Below, piece by piece: positions 30,061 to 39,672 of a stretch of 64,000 nt of DNA (positions are counted from its first letter, which is position 1; the number at the start of each line of letters is the position of its first letter). Source of the DNA: Nitrospirota bacterium (GTDB lineage: Bacteria; Nitrospirota; Leptospirillia; Leptospirillales; Leptospirillaceae); contig DAHVAL010000004.1 of assembly GCA_027314645.1 (NCBI GenBank), positions 52,737 to 116,736 on the forward strand. The letters are read 5' to 3'. The translations under genes were made by a program, and so were the position numbers. Under the pieces are notes generated by a model. It searched no databases, had not been told where the DNA came from, and saw only the letters and a program-made list of their open reading frames with translations.

Positions 30061-30999
30061 TCAGGCAAGGCGGACCTTGGCCGCAATTCCGATGGCGAAT
30101 TGTTCGTAGATCACCGAAATGGAGCCATCCGGACCGATCCGGACCGGAAGTTGGTCCATTGGACGAGGGGCGGGGCCGCTCACCCTTTTTCCATTGAGTT
30201 CGTAGACAGAGTGGTGGCAAGGGCAGATGAAAAGCTTCTGCCCGTTATGCCATTGAGGGGCACATCCCAAGTGGGGGCAAATTGGAGACAACACAGTGAG
30301 ACGAGGATCGGAGTTGCGTCTTTCGAGTGGAGAGTCGATGTTCTTGGTCTGATCTGCGGATCGGGACCAACGGTCGGACTCTCCCGTGTGCCGAATCAGC
30401 CACACCGACCGCTCTTCGGGAACCCGCATCCATCCGCTCACAGCAACGGCTCGAAACGCTTTCTGAACCGGCTCATCGACGGGAAGATCAAGAAGCTTCA
30501 CCCCGAGGTCCCGCCAGGTATCGGTGACGGGCGTGGTCGCCGCGGCCATGATATACCCTCCGATCGGCACAAGAAGTGTGAGGCCGATGGCGGCAGCCAC
30601 GATGCCAACGGAGCGCCCCATGAAGGCTCTTCTCGACAAGGCGCCCGCCTCCCCTCCAAGACGCACATCCAAGGGCTTGATCGTCATGAGAGCGCCCATT
30701 TCGATGCGGTAACCCGGTGGAAAGAACCAGGGAGGAACCTCTTCGTACTGGGAGGGATCAAAGATGGGGGAGGCATGCCAATCGGATTCGGTCAATGATG
30801 TCCGGATCTCTGAAGCGGTCACTGAGTTCACGCGGTCAAGGTCGATGATGCGCAGCGACTCCAGAGAGCGGACGACAATTCCGGTGACATGATGCAGTGA
30901 CGCGGAAAAAAGAACTTTTTCCATGCGTCCAAGGGTCTCCCCCCGGAGGTCCATCACAGGGATCCCCACCCTGTAAGTCACTTCTTCGCGCATGCGCAT
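30061..30999 (-). CDS. Rieske iron-sulfur protein with N-terminal PRC-barrel-like domain
   Basis: CPHLGC and CPCHHS cluster motifs; twin-Arg SRRAFMG before TM; N-terminal ~95 aa VGIPVMDLRGETLGRMEKVLFSASLHHVTGIVV resembles PRC-barrel. Confidence 0.9.
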   Translation of the reverse strand: MRMREEVTYRVGIPVMDLRGETLGRMEKVLFSASLHHVTGIVVRSLESLRIIDLDRVNSVTASEIRTSLTESDWHASPIFDPSQYEEVPPWFFPPGYRIEMGALMTIKPLDVRLGGEAGALSRRAFMGRSVGIVAAAIGLTLLVPIGGYIMAAATTPVTDTWRDLGVKLLDLPVDEPVQKAFRAVAVSGWMRVPEERSVWLIRHTGESDRWSRSADQTKNIDSPLERRNSDPRLTVLSPICPHLGCAPQWHNGQKLFICPCHHSVYELNGKRVSGPAPRPMDQLPVRIGPDGSISVIYEQFAIGIAAKVRLA

Positions 31000-31114
31000 C
31001 TCCCGAATTCAATTTTCAGCTTTCGACAACACCCTGCCCCGGGCATCCCCGAATTGCAAACCGATTGGCGAGACACTTCCTTAGATTGAAATCCGGAGAC
31101 CTCTTTCTGTCCGC

Positions 31115-31936
31115 TTAGACCATTCCCATTTGGCGGTATCCGAGATCCACGAAGAGGACCTCTCCCGTCACCGCGCGCAACAGTGGCGATAGAAGAGCCA
31201 CGGTCGCATCGGCCACCTCTTCCGCGGTGAGTTCCTGGTGCTTGAGGGGAGCGCGTTCGGCCACGGTTTTCTGCATATCTCCAAACCCTTTGATCGCCCT
31301 CCCGGACGCCGTTTTGATCGGTCCGGCGCTCACGGCATTCACGCGAATTCCCGAGACTCCAAGGTCGTAAGCCAGATAGCGGACTGAAGCCTCCAGGGCG
31401 GCTTTGGCGGCCCCCATCACATTGTAATGCGGGACGATGCGCTCCGACCCCAAGTATGTCATGGCCACAATCGAGCTTCCCGGAACCATGCAAGAGGCAA
31501 AGGCCCGACTCAGGGCGACAAGTGAAAAAGCGCTGATTTCCTGGGCCATGAGGAATCCGTCCCTGCTCGTATCAAGAAAGGCGCCATCGAGTTCTTCCCT
31601 CTTGGCAAAGGCGATGCTATGCACAAATCCATCCAAGGTGAGGCCTTCTGATTTCAGCGTCTCGGCCACGGCCGAAATTTCCGCATCGTTCCGGACATCC
31701 AAGGGAAGCAGCAAAGGAGCGCGATGGTGTTCCGGAAGGTCCTCCAGCATCTTCTGAATCGTCGATCGTTGGGCCTCTCCTTGGTATGTCATGGTCGCCC
31801 GCCCGCCGGCGCGCGCAATCGACTGGACCACGGCCCACGCGATGGACCAGCGGTTCGCGACCCCGGTCACGAGAATATGCCGGCCGGAAAGAAGTGGGGC
31901 CTGAAGGGGATTGGGGGCGGAAGAAGAAGGGGTCAT
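31115..31936 (-). CDS. fabI: Enoyl-ACP reductase (NADH), FabI
   Basis: LLSGRHILVTGVANRWSIAWAVVQSIARAGG; YLGSERIVPHYNVMGAAKAALEASVRYLAYDLG; RVNAVSAGPIKT. Confidence 0.94.
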   Translation of the reverse strand: MTPSSSAPNPLQAPLLSGRHILVTGVANRWSIAWAVVQSIARAGGRATMTYQGEAQRSTIQKMLEDLPEHHRAPLLLPLDVRNDAEISAVAETLKSEGLTLDGFVHSIAFAKREELDGAFLDTSRDGFLMAQEISAFSLVALSRAFASCMVPGSSIVAMTYLGSERIVPHYNVMGAAKAALEASVRYLAYDLGVSGIRVNAVSAGPIKTASGRAIKGFGDMQKTVAERAPLKHQELTAEEVADATVALLSPLLRAVTGEVLFVDLGYRQMGMV

Positions 31937-32985
31937 GGACGCGTCCTTACCTTGGAGGTGATTGACTGGCCGCTTGGTTGTTGGGAAATGATCGACAGCG
32001 GATAACCAAAAAGCCATGTCTCATCATGGTCCGGATCATTCATCACCACAAAAAGAATAGGCCAACTGGGGAAAATATACAAGCGGACCGGGCGGAAAGG
32101 AAAGCGTATCCTCTTTTTTTCTTTCAAGGTTGACGCTTCAAAAACAATCAAACTCTTGGATTTATGGAAGAGAGCCAGAACCTTTTCAGAGCCGGGAAAA
32201 AGGACGAGATCGCGCACCCCCCGTCTGAATCGGCCGCGCAGGGGGAATCGCAGGGTCTCTCCGGTAAGCCCCTCTCGAATGATGGCATCGTGGCAACCCG
32301 CCAAAAATCCTCCCTCGGGAAGAGGCAGAACGCGGACGGGGTCGATGCACCGGTCAAGATCGGTGGTTTTGATCACTGCAAGAGGATTGGTGCCGATTTC
32401 CATCACCGAATCTGTGAGATTGAGGGGAAGCCAAAGGTGTCCGTCCATCCCTGTCGATGCCTGCCCAAATGCTTCCCCTACAGCCATCCAAGAGGTGGGT
32501 TCATACCGATCCCGATCGAGCTCGTAAAGGATATGAACCCCTCTTGCCACCAAGTAAAAATGATCGTCCGGACCTCCAATGATCTGCCCGGGATTGAGCC
32601 CGACCGTCCGCAATAACGGAGGGCCCGCAGACACCGTCGGTCCGATCAGCAATGATCGACTTGAATCGAGATCGACCAGGAGTCGATGGCCAAAGCGGCT
32701 CACGGCCATATTCTCCGGGTGATTCAGTCCTTGAAGACGGGGGGTAAGGGTCCAGGTCTTTGTCGAGAGACGGGAAATTGTTCCATCGGGTTTGGAGAGG
32801 ACAAACAGATGACCGGCGCCTTCCGCAAGAATCAGCCTCCCCTCGTCGAAGGAGCGTGAAAAAAGAGGGGTCGGAGGCTTTTCAACGGCCCGGGCCGACA
32901 AAGAGAAGACCAACAGATAAAGGGCGCTTCCCAATAAAATGGAAGGGCGGCACCGAGGGATGAAGGACATGGACCTATACGACAC
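31933..32985 (-). CDS. Secreted hypothetical protein, possible beta-propeller
   Basis: Signal peptide; YVTN/NHL-like repeat segments (GHLFVLSKPDGTISRLSTKTWTLTPRLQGLNHPENMAVS). Confidence 0.6.
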   Translation of the reverse strand: MSYRSMSFIPRCRPSILLGSALYLLVFSLSARAVEKPPTPLFSRSFDEGRLILAEGAGHLFVLSKPDGTISRLSTKTWTLTPRLQGLNHPENMAVSRFGHRLLVDLDSSRSLLIGPTVSAGPPLLRTVGLNPGQIIGGPDDHFYLVARGVHILYELDRDRYEPTSWMAVGEAFGQASTGMDGHLWLPLNLTDSVMEIGTNPLAVIKTTDLDRCIDPVRVLPLPEGGFLAGCHDAIIREGLTGETLRFPLRGRFRRGVRDLVLFPGSEKVLALFHKSKSLIVFEASTLKEKKRIRFPFRPVRLYIFPSWPILFVVMNDPDHDETWLFGYPLSIISQQPSGQSITSKVRTRP

Positions 32986-34144
32986 CCAGGGAAAGGAACC
33001 TTCCCCCGCCTTTACGCTTATTCCACCGAACTGACAACCCCATCATCGACTCCATGATTCGGGGAACGTAATGTTCCATAAATTGTCCCACATATTCGTC
33101 CACGGCCAGAAACCTGAGAAGCGGCTCCGTGGGGTCGTTCCCATCGACTTCGATCCAGAGAGCGCGGTCGCGCCACACCGGCGTCATTCCAACCCGTTCA
33201 GGGTGAATCCTGCCCTCCTCAAGGGTCCGGGCCAGAAACGCCCCAAATTCGATCGTGGCGGCCATCGGCAGCATCAGTGACCATGGAACGATGGACACAT
33301 GGCCCCCGCCTGATTCCTCATCCCTCGGAAGGGGGGAGGAGAGGTCAAAGATCCCGGCAATCGCCGCCCCGATCTCCTCCTGGATCCCTCCAGAAAACCG
33401 TTCATCCAGGATCTCGCCCCACTCTCCCTCATAGGGAGGCGTTATCCGCACAACCCCGACCAGCGCTCCTCGACCCTGTTCCAGGGTCTGACCGAACACC
33501 TTGAGGACGGAATCCGACGGCAATAGAATCTCGTCGGCCGGATGATCCCAATCTCCGAGCAAGGATTCGGCAAGCATGACCGGAACCTCGTCGAGCGTTC
33601 CCGCCGATTCCATCGAAAATCCGAAATTCAGTCGCTCTTCGACAAATCCACGGCGACTATCATACGAAAAAGTATAAATATCTGCAAAAGAGAAGACGCG
33701 CGGATGGAGGAACACCTGAACGAGATGACCGCTGTCGGAGAGGGCCGTTTCCAGAAGGCGCGCCAGAGGGGCCAGATTATCCAGCGTCAACGCCTCGGAA
33801 AGAGGCTGGTCAAGATCGACCAGAAGCCCGATACCATAAACCGCCTCCTCCGAAGGGGTCTCCCCTGGCTCTCCCGATTCTTCGTCGGGAACCTCTCCCT
33901 CAAGGTCAAATCTGTCATGGGACATTTCGAGATAATTGCGGATGAAGAGGGACCATTCCGGGGTCAATCCCGGAAGGCCGACAAGCTCTCCAAGATCTCC
34001 TTCTTCGGCCAGAATGTCCAGAATATCCGAGAACCTCATGGAGGTTTCCTCATCCTCCAGCGTTTCGGAGGGAGAGCCTTTCCTGAGAATTCCCATCAAC
34101 TCCTCAACAAGCGAATCCTGGGGGTCCGACTCTTTGTCTATCAC
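32975..34144 (-). CDS. Acidic hypothetical protein downstream of mutS
   Basis: GTG start at 34144 overlaps the mutS stop (GTGA), with RBS AAAGGAGAG; no family recognised. Confidence 0.6.
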   Translation of the reverse strand: MIDKESDPQDSLVEELMGILRKGSPSETLEDEETSMRFSDILDILAEEGDLGELVGLPGLTPEWSLFIRNYLEMSHDRFDLEGEVPDEESGEPGETPSEEAVYGIGLLVDLDQPLSEALTLDNLAPLARLLETALSDSGHLVQVFLHPRVFSFADIYTFSYDSRRGFVEERLNFGFSMESAGTLDEVPVMLAESLLGDWDHPADEILLPSDSVLKVFGQTLEQGRGALVGVVRITPPYEGEWGEILDERFSGGIQEEIGAAIAGIFDLSSPLPRDEESGGGHVSIVPWSLMLPMAATIEFGAFLARTLEEGRIHPERVGMTPVWRDRALWIEVDGNDPTEPLLRFLAVDEYVGQFMEHYVPRIMESMMGLSVRWNKRKGGGRFLSLGVV

Positions 34145-36690
34145 TCTTCTCTCCTTTGAGAATCCCCCGGGGATTCGCCCGCTTTGGGCCCCTCCCGAGA
34201 AATTCTGTTTTTCCATGAGAACAGGGGCATCGAGAAATCCTTTTCCGGAGGAACCGTCCTGTTTTTCTGAAGCACGCGGCGGGACTGGCCCGCTTCCCAG
34301 AAGGTCAAAATTTCCGTTGCGCGCCCGATCACTTCAGGCGGCAGTCCCGCCAGCTTTGCCACCTCGATCCCGTAAGACTGTTCGGCCCGTCCATCGCAAA
34401 TCCGATGTTCAAAGACCAGTTCGCCGTCACGGATCGACACCCGGACCGTTTGATTCCGGACGCGGAGGTGGGATCGTGCCATCTCGGAAAGTTCGTGATA
34501 ATGCGTGGCAAAAAGGGTGCGGCAACGGATTCGGTCATGAATGAATTCGCTCACTGCCCAGGCGATTGCCATTCCATCGAAGGTGGCCGTTCCTCGGCCC
34601 ACTTCGTCTAGGAGCACCAGGGAGCGCTGGGTGGCCGAGAACAGAATTCGGGAGACCTCGCTCATTTCCACCATGAAGGTCGAGGCGCCCTCGAGAATGT
34701 TGTCGGAGGCTCCTACCCGGGCGATCACGCGGTCGACGACGGGAAGACGCGCCAAGTCGGCGGGAACGGGACTTCCCGCTTGCGCCATAAGAACAATAAG
34801 GGCGATCTGGCGCATATAGGTCGATTTGCCCGCCATGTTCGGTCCGGTCAAAACGATGAATTCCCCGAACGACAGGTCTGTATCGTTGGGCATGAAGACG
34901 CCCGGGTCCATACGGGCTTCCAGGAGGGGGTGACGGCCGTTCCTGATCTGTAAGGTCTCCTCGGCTCCGATAAACTCGGGGAGGACATACCGTCGGAGAC
35001 GTCCATTCTCGAAAAAGGCGAGAAGGGCGTCCGCGTGGGCCACAAAATCCGAGAGAAGGTGGATTCGTTCTCGCTCCGCCAGAACGTCCCTACGAAGATT
35101 CTCGAGGACCTCCCCTTCCCTTGAAAGGACTCTTGCCCGACCCTCCCGCAGTTCGCCTTCAAACTCGATCAGTTCAGACAAGGTGAAACGTTCCGTGTTG
35201 GTCAGTGTCTGTTTCCGGAAATAATTTTCCGGCATCTGCTTCGCTTGGGTCCGGGAGACTTCGATATAGTATCCGGCCAGCTGGTTGTAGCGGATCCTGA
35301 GGTTCTCGATGCCCGTGCGTTTCCTCTCCCTTTCTTCAAGACCGGAGAGGACGCGGTCTCCCTCCGACTCGATCCGGCGGTACCCGGCCAACTGCTCATC
35401 AAAAGTGTCCCGGATGATCGGTCCCTCCCCCAGGACAAGGGCTGGCTCATCCACAAGGGCGCGATCGAGAAGCGAGAGCAACCCGGACCCTTCGCTCACC
35501 AGGGTTTCCATTCCGGGGAACCCGGGAAAAAGGGCCCGAAGCTCGGAGAGACCGACAAGTTCCATGGCGTTCCGGTACGACCTTCTCATTTCGGACAGGT
35601 CTCTTGGCAGGCGATGTCCCATGGCCAATCGGGCAAGAATCCGCTCAAGGTCCCCCACTCCCCGCAACATTGGATTCATTGCATCCGGAAGGCGGGGATG
35701 GGAGGAAAATCCACGGAGAACGGCATGCTTTTCCGTGATCGGCCCCGCATCGGAATCGGGGGACAGAAGCCAACGTCGAAGCATGCGGCTCCCCATCGGA
35801 GTCTTGCAACGGTCCAGCAAGGAGACGAGGGTTGCCGGCGTCTTTCCGTCCAAACCTGCGCCATCCCTGGGAAGGACATCCAGGTGCCTGAGCGTCCATC
35901 GGTCGAGAAGTAGCGTGGGGGAATCGCCTTCAAGGTCGACTCCCCGAAGGTGCCCCAGGACAGTCCGTTCATGAGTCGACAGAAACCCGAACAGAAGTCT
36001 TAAGGCCTCATCGGACACTTCGGGAAGATCGGGAAAGCGGTAGGTCGCGGGAAGCCAGGGGGAGAAGTCGGCCTCGCAGGGAGAATCATACACCACGGAA
36101 GGAATGCCCGGAAACCGCTCCGAAAGGGTGTTCGATTCAAGAATCAGCTCCCTGGCCTCTTTGCGCGCCAACCAATCCCTTAAGCTATCGAAATCTTCGT
36201 GAGACGGAGGAGACCAGACAGCGATCCGACCGCTCGTCAAATCTAGGGAGGCGGCCCCCCAGGAATTTCCCCGTTGAACCAGCGCGATTCCGTTCTGAGG
36301 AGCCCCTTCATCGCGGGACGGATCTTCGAGGAGCGTGAACCGGGTCACGGTACGGACGATCTCTCGCGGAAATAGCCCCGAAGAGTCCGGTCCGCTTGTC
36401 GATTGTTCGGCGATTGCCACGGCATAGCCGGCATGGACCAATTTCGGGAGATAAAGATCCAGGCTTTTGGCAGGGATTCCACACATCGGCACAGGGTCGG
36501 GGCGATTTTTGTCGCGGCTTGTCAGGGTGACCCCCAACAGCCGTGAGGCCAGTTCGGCTTGGTCCCCGAAAAGTTCGTAGAAATCCCCCAGCCGAAAGAA
36601 GAGAAAGGCCTCTCCCGCCTGTTTCCTGAGCCCCAGATACTGCTGGAACAGGGGTGTGTCCGGATACACATGGCGGGAGTTGGTGTTCAT
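34141..36690 (-). CDS. mutS: DNA mismatch repair protein MutS
   Basis: FFRLGDFYELFGDQAELASRLLGVTLTSRDK, VLTGPNMAGKSTYMRQIALIVLMAQAGSPVPA, LVLLDEVGRGTATFDGMAIAWA. Confidence 0.97.
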   Translation of the reverse strand: MNTNSRHVYPDTPLFQQYLGLRKQAGEAFLFFRLGDFYELFGDQAELASRLLGVTLTSRDKNRPDPVPMCGIPAKSLDLYLPKLVHAGYAVAIAEQSTSGPDSSGLFPREIVRTVTRFTLLEDPSRDEGAPQNGIALVQRGNSWGAASLDLTSGRIAVWSPPSHEDFDSLRDWLARKEARELILESNTLSERFPGIPSVVYDSPCEADFSPWLPATYRFPDLPEVSDEALRLLFGFLSTHERTVLGHLRGVDLEGDSPTLLLDRWTLRHLDVLPRDGAGLDGKTPATLVSLLDRCKTPMGSRMLRRWLLSPDSDAGPITEKHAVLRGFSSHPRLPDAMNPMLRGVGDLERILARLAMGHRLPRDLSEMRRSYRNAMELVGLSELRALFPGFPGMETLVSEGSGLLSLLDRALVDEPALVLGEGPIIRDTFDEQLAGYRRIESEGDRVLSGLEERERKRTGIENLRIRYNQLAGYYIEVSRTQAKQMPENYFRKQTLTNTERFTLSELIEFEGELREGRARVLSREGEVLENLRRDVLAERERIHLLSDFVAHADALLAFFENGRLRRYVLPEFIGAEETLQIRNGRHPLLEARMDPGVFMPNDTDLSFGEFIVLTGPNMAGKSTYMRQIALIVLMAQAGSPVPADLARLPVVDRVIARVGASDNILEGASTFMVEMSEVSRILFSATQRSLVLLDEVGRGTATFDGMAIAWAVSEFIHDRIRCRTLFATHYHELSEMARSHLRVRNQTVRVSIRDGELVFEHRICDGRAEQSYGIEVAKLAGLPPEVIGRATEILTFWEAGQSRRVLQKNRTVPPEKDFSMPLFSWKNRISREGPKAGESPGDSQRREE

Positions 36691-36719
36691 GAAATCAGGG
36701 CCTCTGATAAAAACGTGAA

Positions 36720-36989
36720 TTAGTGGGAGGCATCGGGAGAATCGGAGTGGGAGGAGTCCATGCCCTGGGAGATTTTTTTCCTTTTGAAGCTCGCTCCGAT
36801 CCTGATAAGGATGCCGCCGAAGATGCTGAGCGCTATTCCCGTCAGGACCGATCCGATGACGATGACTCCGACAGAAAAGGGTCCGATCCTTCCGGATCCT
36901 GGAACAATGATATCGACGTGCTCCTGGTCGTTTTCCATCATAAAAAGCCATCCGGCGACCATCAAAAGCAGGACAAGAATGATCCTCAT
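36720..36989 (-). CDS. LapA-like small membrane protein (DUF1049-type)
   Basis: MRIILVLLLMVAGWLFMMENDQEHVDI...two TM segments and basic/acidic tail. Confidence 0.6.
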   Translation of the reverse strand: MRIILVLLLMVAGWLFMMENDQEHVDIIVPGSGRIGPFSVGVIVIGSVLTGIALSIFGGILIRIGASFKRKKISQGMDSSHSDSPDASH

Positions 36990-37681
36990 GGGCGATTCCT
37001 CCCGAGCCACGACATGACTTGTTTCAAGTCCTCCCATACCTCCCCCTTCGCGGAGGGATTTCTTAAAAGGTACGCCGGATGATAGGTCGGCATGACCCGG
37101 ATCTCAGGATGCTCTTTCATTCTCGATTCCTTCCCTCGGATTTTCTTAATTCCCGTGGTGTGGGCCAAAAGGGACACTGCAGCCGTTTGTCCCAGAAGCA
37201 CGATCGCTTTGGGCGCCACGAGGGAGATTTGACGATGAAGGAAAGGGAGGCACGACCTGCGTTCGATCTCTTCCGGAACCCTGTTCCCGGGGGGACGGCA
37301 TTTTACGATATTCGCAATGTAGACGTCCGGGCGCTCGTAGCCCATTGCCGTGATCATCCTTGTCAGAAGTTCCCCCGCCCTCCCCACGAAGGGACGTCCG
37401 GTGGCATCTTCGTCTGCCCCTGGCCCTTCTCCCACGAACATCAGGGACGCCCAGGGATTTCCCTCTCCAAAGACGACCTGCGTCCTCGTGGAAAAAAGGG
37501 AGCAGCGCTGACACGCCCGGGCCTCTTCCCGAAGCTCCGTCAAAGCCGTTTCTCTGTCGACCGTGTCCGCCCTATGCTGGATCAGGTAAAAATCTGGGAG
37601 GGAATCCCCCAGATATCGGAGGTAGGAGGAAAGCCCCTCGCGACCGTCCAAAGGAGTCTTTCTTCCTTCATGCTCGTTCAT
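36986..37681 (-). CDS. Uracil-DNA glycosylase, type 4 (Fe-S)
   Basis: CQRCSLF, FVGEGPGADEDATGRPFVGRAGELLTRMI, IANIVKCRPPGNRVPEEIERRSC, PTYHPAYLLR. Confidence 0.93.
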   Translation of the reverse strand: MNEHEGRKTPLDGREGLSSYLRYLGDSLPDFYLIQHRADTVDRETALTELREEARACQRCSLFSTRTQVVFGEGNPWASLMFVGEGPGADEDATGRPFVGRAGELLTRMITAMGYERPDVYIANIVKCRPPGNRVPEEIERRSCLPFLHRQISLVAPKAIVLLGQTAAVSLLAHTTGIKKIRGKESRMKEHPEIRVMPTYHPAYLLRNPSAKGEVWEDLKQVMSWLGRNRP

Positions 37682-39298
37682 CTAGGATCCCGATTTGCCA
37701 GCGGAAACCCCGGGGACCAGCAGAAAGGGATCCTTCTCCCGCTCCCAGGAGCTCATGTCCCGCGCTTCCCACTCGGCCAACACCTTTGGAAGAGCATCCG
37801 CCAATTCAGAAGAAAATTGTCCACGGGGGCATTCCGATCCGAGTCTCGCCCCCGCCGCGCCATGCAAAAAAGCCCCAAGACTCGACGCAATGAAGGGGTC
37901 AAGTCCCTGTCCAAGAAAGGACGCGATCATCCCGGTGAGGACGTCCCCCATGCCCGGTCCCGCCATCACCGGATGCCCGGTCAGGTTGACATAGCGGTTC
38001 CCTGCGGGGTCGACCACCAAGGTTCGCGCCCCTTTGAGGAGGACGACCGCCCCCGATTTTTGGGCGGCCAACATTGCTGTTTCCAATGGTTTGTCGAGAA
38101 CTTCCGGAATACCGACCCCGAGAAGCCGAGCAAGTTCGCCCGGATGAGGGGTGAGAACAAGGGGACGGGACCGCCGAAGCGCAGCGATCTTTTTCGGTTT
38201 TTTGGCAAAGATGCTGAAAGTCCCCGCATCTGCAACCACCGGGCCTGCATACTCCGAAAGAATCGTTTCCAGGACCATTTTACCGGCGGCATCATTCGGC
38301 AGCCCGGGACCACATCCCACGGAATCTTTTCCGTCAAGGGCCGCCCGCACATCGTCCACCTTCGGGGCGAGGGGATCATAAAAATGGGCCATCACTTCGG
38401 GAAAAGCGGCGGAATAATCAGCCAGGCTCTTGTCCCACAGCAAGGACACCAACCCGGAGCCGAGGCGAAGGGAGCCTCTGGCGGCAAGCAGGATGGATCC
38501 CGCCTTTCCCGGGCTTCCTCCCGCCAAAAGGACATGGCCCGCTTGGCCTTTGTGAATCACCGGAGAACGAGAGGGCAAAAGCCTCAGGGCCTCTTCGGGC
38601 GTCATGCAGGAGCCTTGTCCCCCTTCCAGGAGCAGTCGAGGGAAGCCGATCCGGGAAACCCGGATCTCTCCCGCATAGCGGGTTCCCGGATCGACCAGAA
38701 GGCCCCATTTCGGGGCGCCGAACGTGACCGTAACCGTGGCCCTGACAGCCAAGCTTCCGACTTGTCCGGTGAGGCCGTCGACGCCAGATGGAATGTCCAC
38801 GCTCACTACGGGAACACCTGCGTCTCCAGCGAGGTTGATTCCCCCGACCACCGGGGCCAGGGATTCTGAGAGAGCCCCGTGAAATCCCGTTCCGAGGAGT
38901 CCGTCGATCAGAAGTGCCGCATGGGTCAATCGATGCTTAAGACCATGATCATCTCCGGCATACCTGACTTCAACCCCCAAAAGCCTCAGTCTTTCAATTT
39001 CCCGAAGGAGGGCCGCGCTTCTGCGGGACGGATCTCCCTCCGTGACAAAGGCTTCCCCGCGATATCCTCGGCCGATAAGATCTCGAAGCGCCACAAGGCA
39101 ATCTGCCCCGTTATGGCCCCCGCCCGAGATCGCCAGGATCCGTCGTCCGGAAGAACCCGTCGTCCTTTGGAGAATTTCCAGACAGACGGAAGAAACGGCC
39201 ATCCCGGCCCTTTCCATGAGAAGCTCTTCCGTCAATCCGAATTCACGGACTGCACGGGAGTCGATCTCCCGCATCTCTTGGGGCGTCACCACTCTCAC
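37682..39298 (-). CDS. nnr: Bifunctional NAD(P)H-hydrate epimerase / ADP-dependent NAD(P)H-hydrate dehydratase
   Basis: ISGGGHNGADCLVALRDL (epimerase half); LLAGGSPGKAGSILLAA, LTPHPGELARLL, GHPVMAGPGMGDVLTGMIAS (dehydratase half). Confidence 0.94.
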   Translation of the reverse strand: MRVVTPQEMREIDSRAVREFGLTEELLMERAGMAVSSVCLEILQRTTGSSGRRILAISGGGHNGADCLVALRDLIGRGYRGEAFVTEGDPSRRSAALLREIERLRLLGVEVRYAGDDHGLKHRLTHAALLIDGLLGTGFHGALSESLAPVVGGINLAGDAGVPVVSVDIPSGVDGLTGQVGSLAVRATVTVTFGAPKWGLLVDPGTRYAGEIRVSRIGFPRLLLEGGQGSCMTPEEALRLLPSRSPVIHKGQAGHVLLAGGSPGKAGSILLAARGSLRLGSGLVSLLWDKSLADYSAAFPEVMAHFYDPLAPKVDDVRAALDGKDSVGCGPGLPNDAAGKMVLETILSEYAGPVVADAGTFSIFAKKPKKIAALRRSRPLVLTPHPGELARLLGVGIPEVLDKPLETAMLAAQKSGAVVLLKGARTLVVDPAGNRYVNLTGHPVMAGPGMGDVLTGMIASFLGQGLDPFIASSLGAFLHGAAGARLGSECPRGQFSSELADALPKVLAEWEARDMSSWEREKDPFLLVPGVSAGKSGS

Positions 39299-39672
39299 GC
39301 CAGAGCCCCTTCAAGGAGGACGACGGCCACCACATGATCCTTGTCATGGCTTAGGGTGGCCCAAATATTCTTGATTCCCCGGGCGTCGAGAAGGTGTTTG
39401 ACCCGTCCGTAGCATCGGATCGAGGGAGCTCCCGAAGGCAGCGTGATGGTCTCTATATCCCGCCATCTGAGGCCCCCTGCCAATCCGGTTCCCATCGCCT
39501 TGAGAAGGGCCTCCTTGATGGCAAACCGTCCCGCCAGAAACATCGCTTGACCTTTTGACATGTGCCGCTCTTCGGAGGTGTAGACCCTTTCTGCGAACCG
39601 ATCTCCAAAGCGGTGGACGGCCCGCTCGATCCTCGACACCGTCACAAGGTCGACACCGATCCCGCAAATCAC
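39295..39672 (-). CDS. acpS: Holo-ACP synthase
   Basis: MICGIGVDLVTVSRIERAVHRFGDRFAERVYT...LAGRFAIKEALLKAMGTG. Confidence 0.95.
   Translation of the reverse strand: MICGIGVDLVTVSRIERAVHRFGDRFAERVYTSEERHMSKGQAMFLAGRFAIKEALLKAMGTGLAGGLRWRDIETITLPSGAPSIRCYGRVKHLLDARGIKNIWATLSHDKDHVVAVVLLEGALA

Noticed and set aside
37079-38869. 596-aa plus-strand ORF antisense to udg and nnr
   Set aside because: Its translation is low-complexity and Arg/Gly/Pro/Ser-rich with no family motif. The opposite strand encodes two clear enzymes (UDG, NnrE/NnrD). Spurious long antisense ORFs are expected here.
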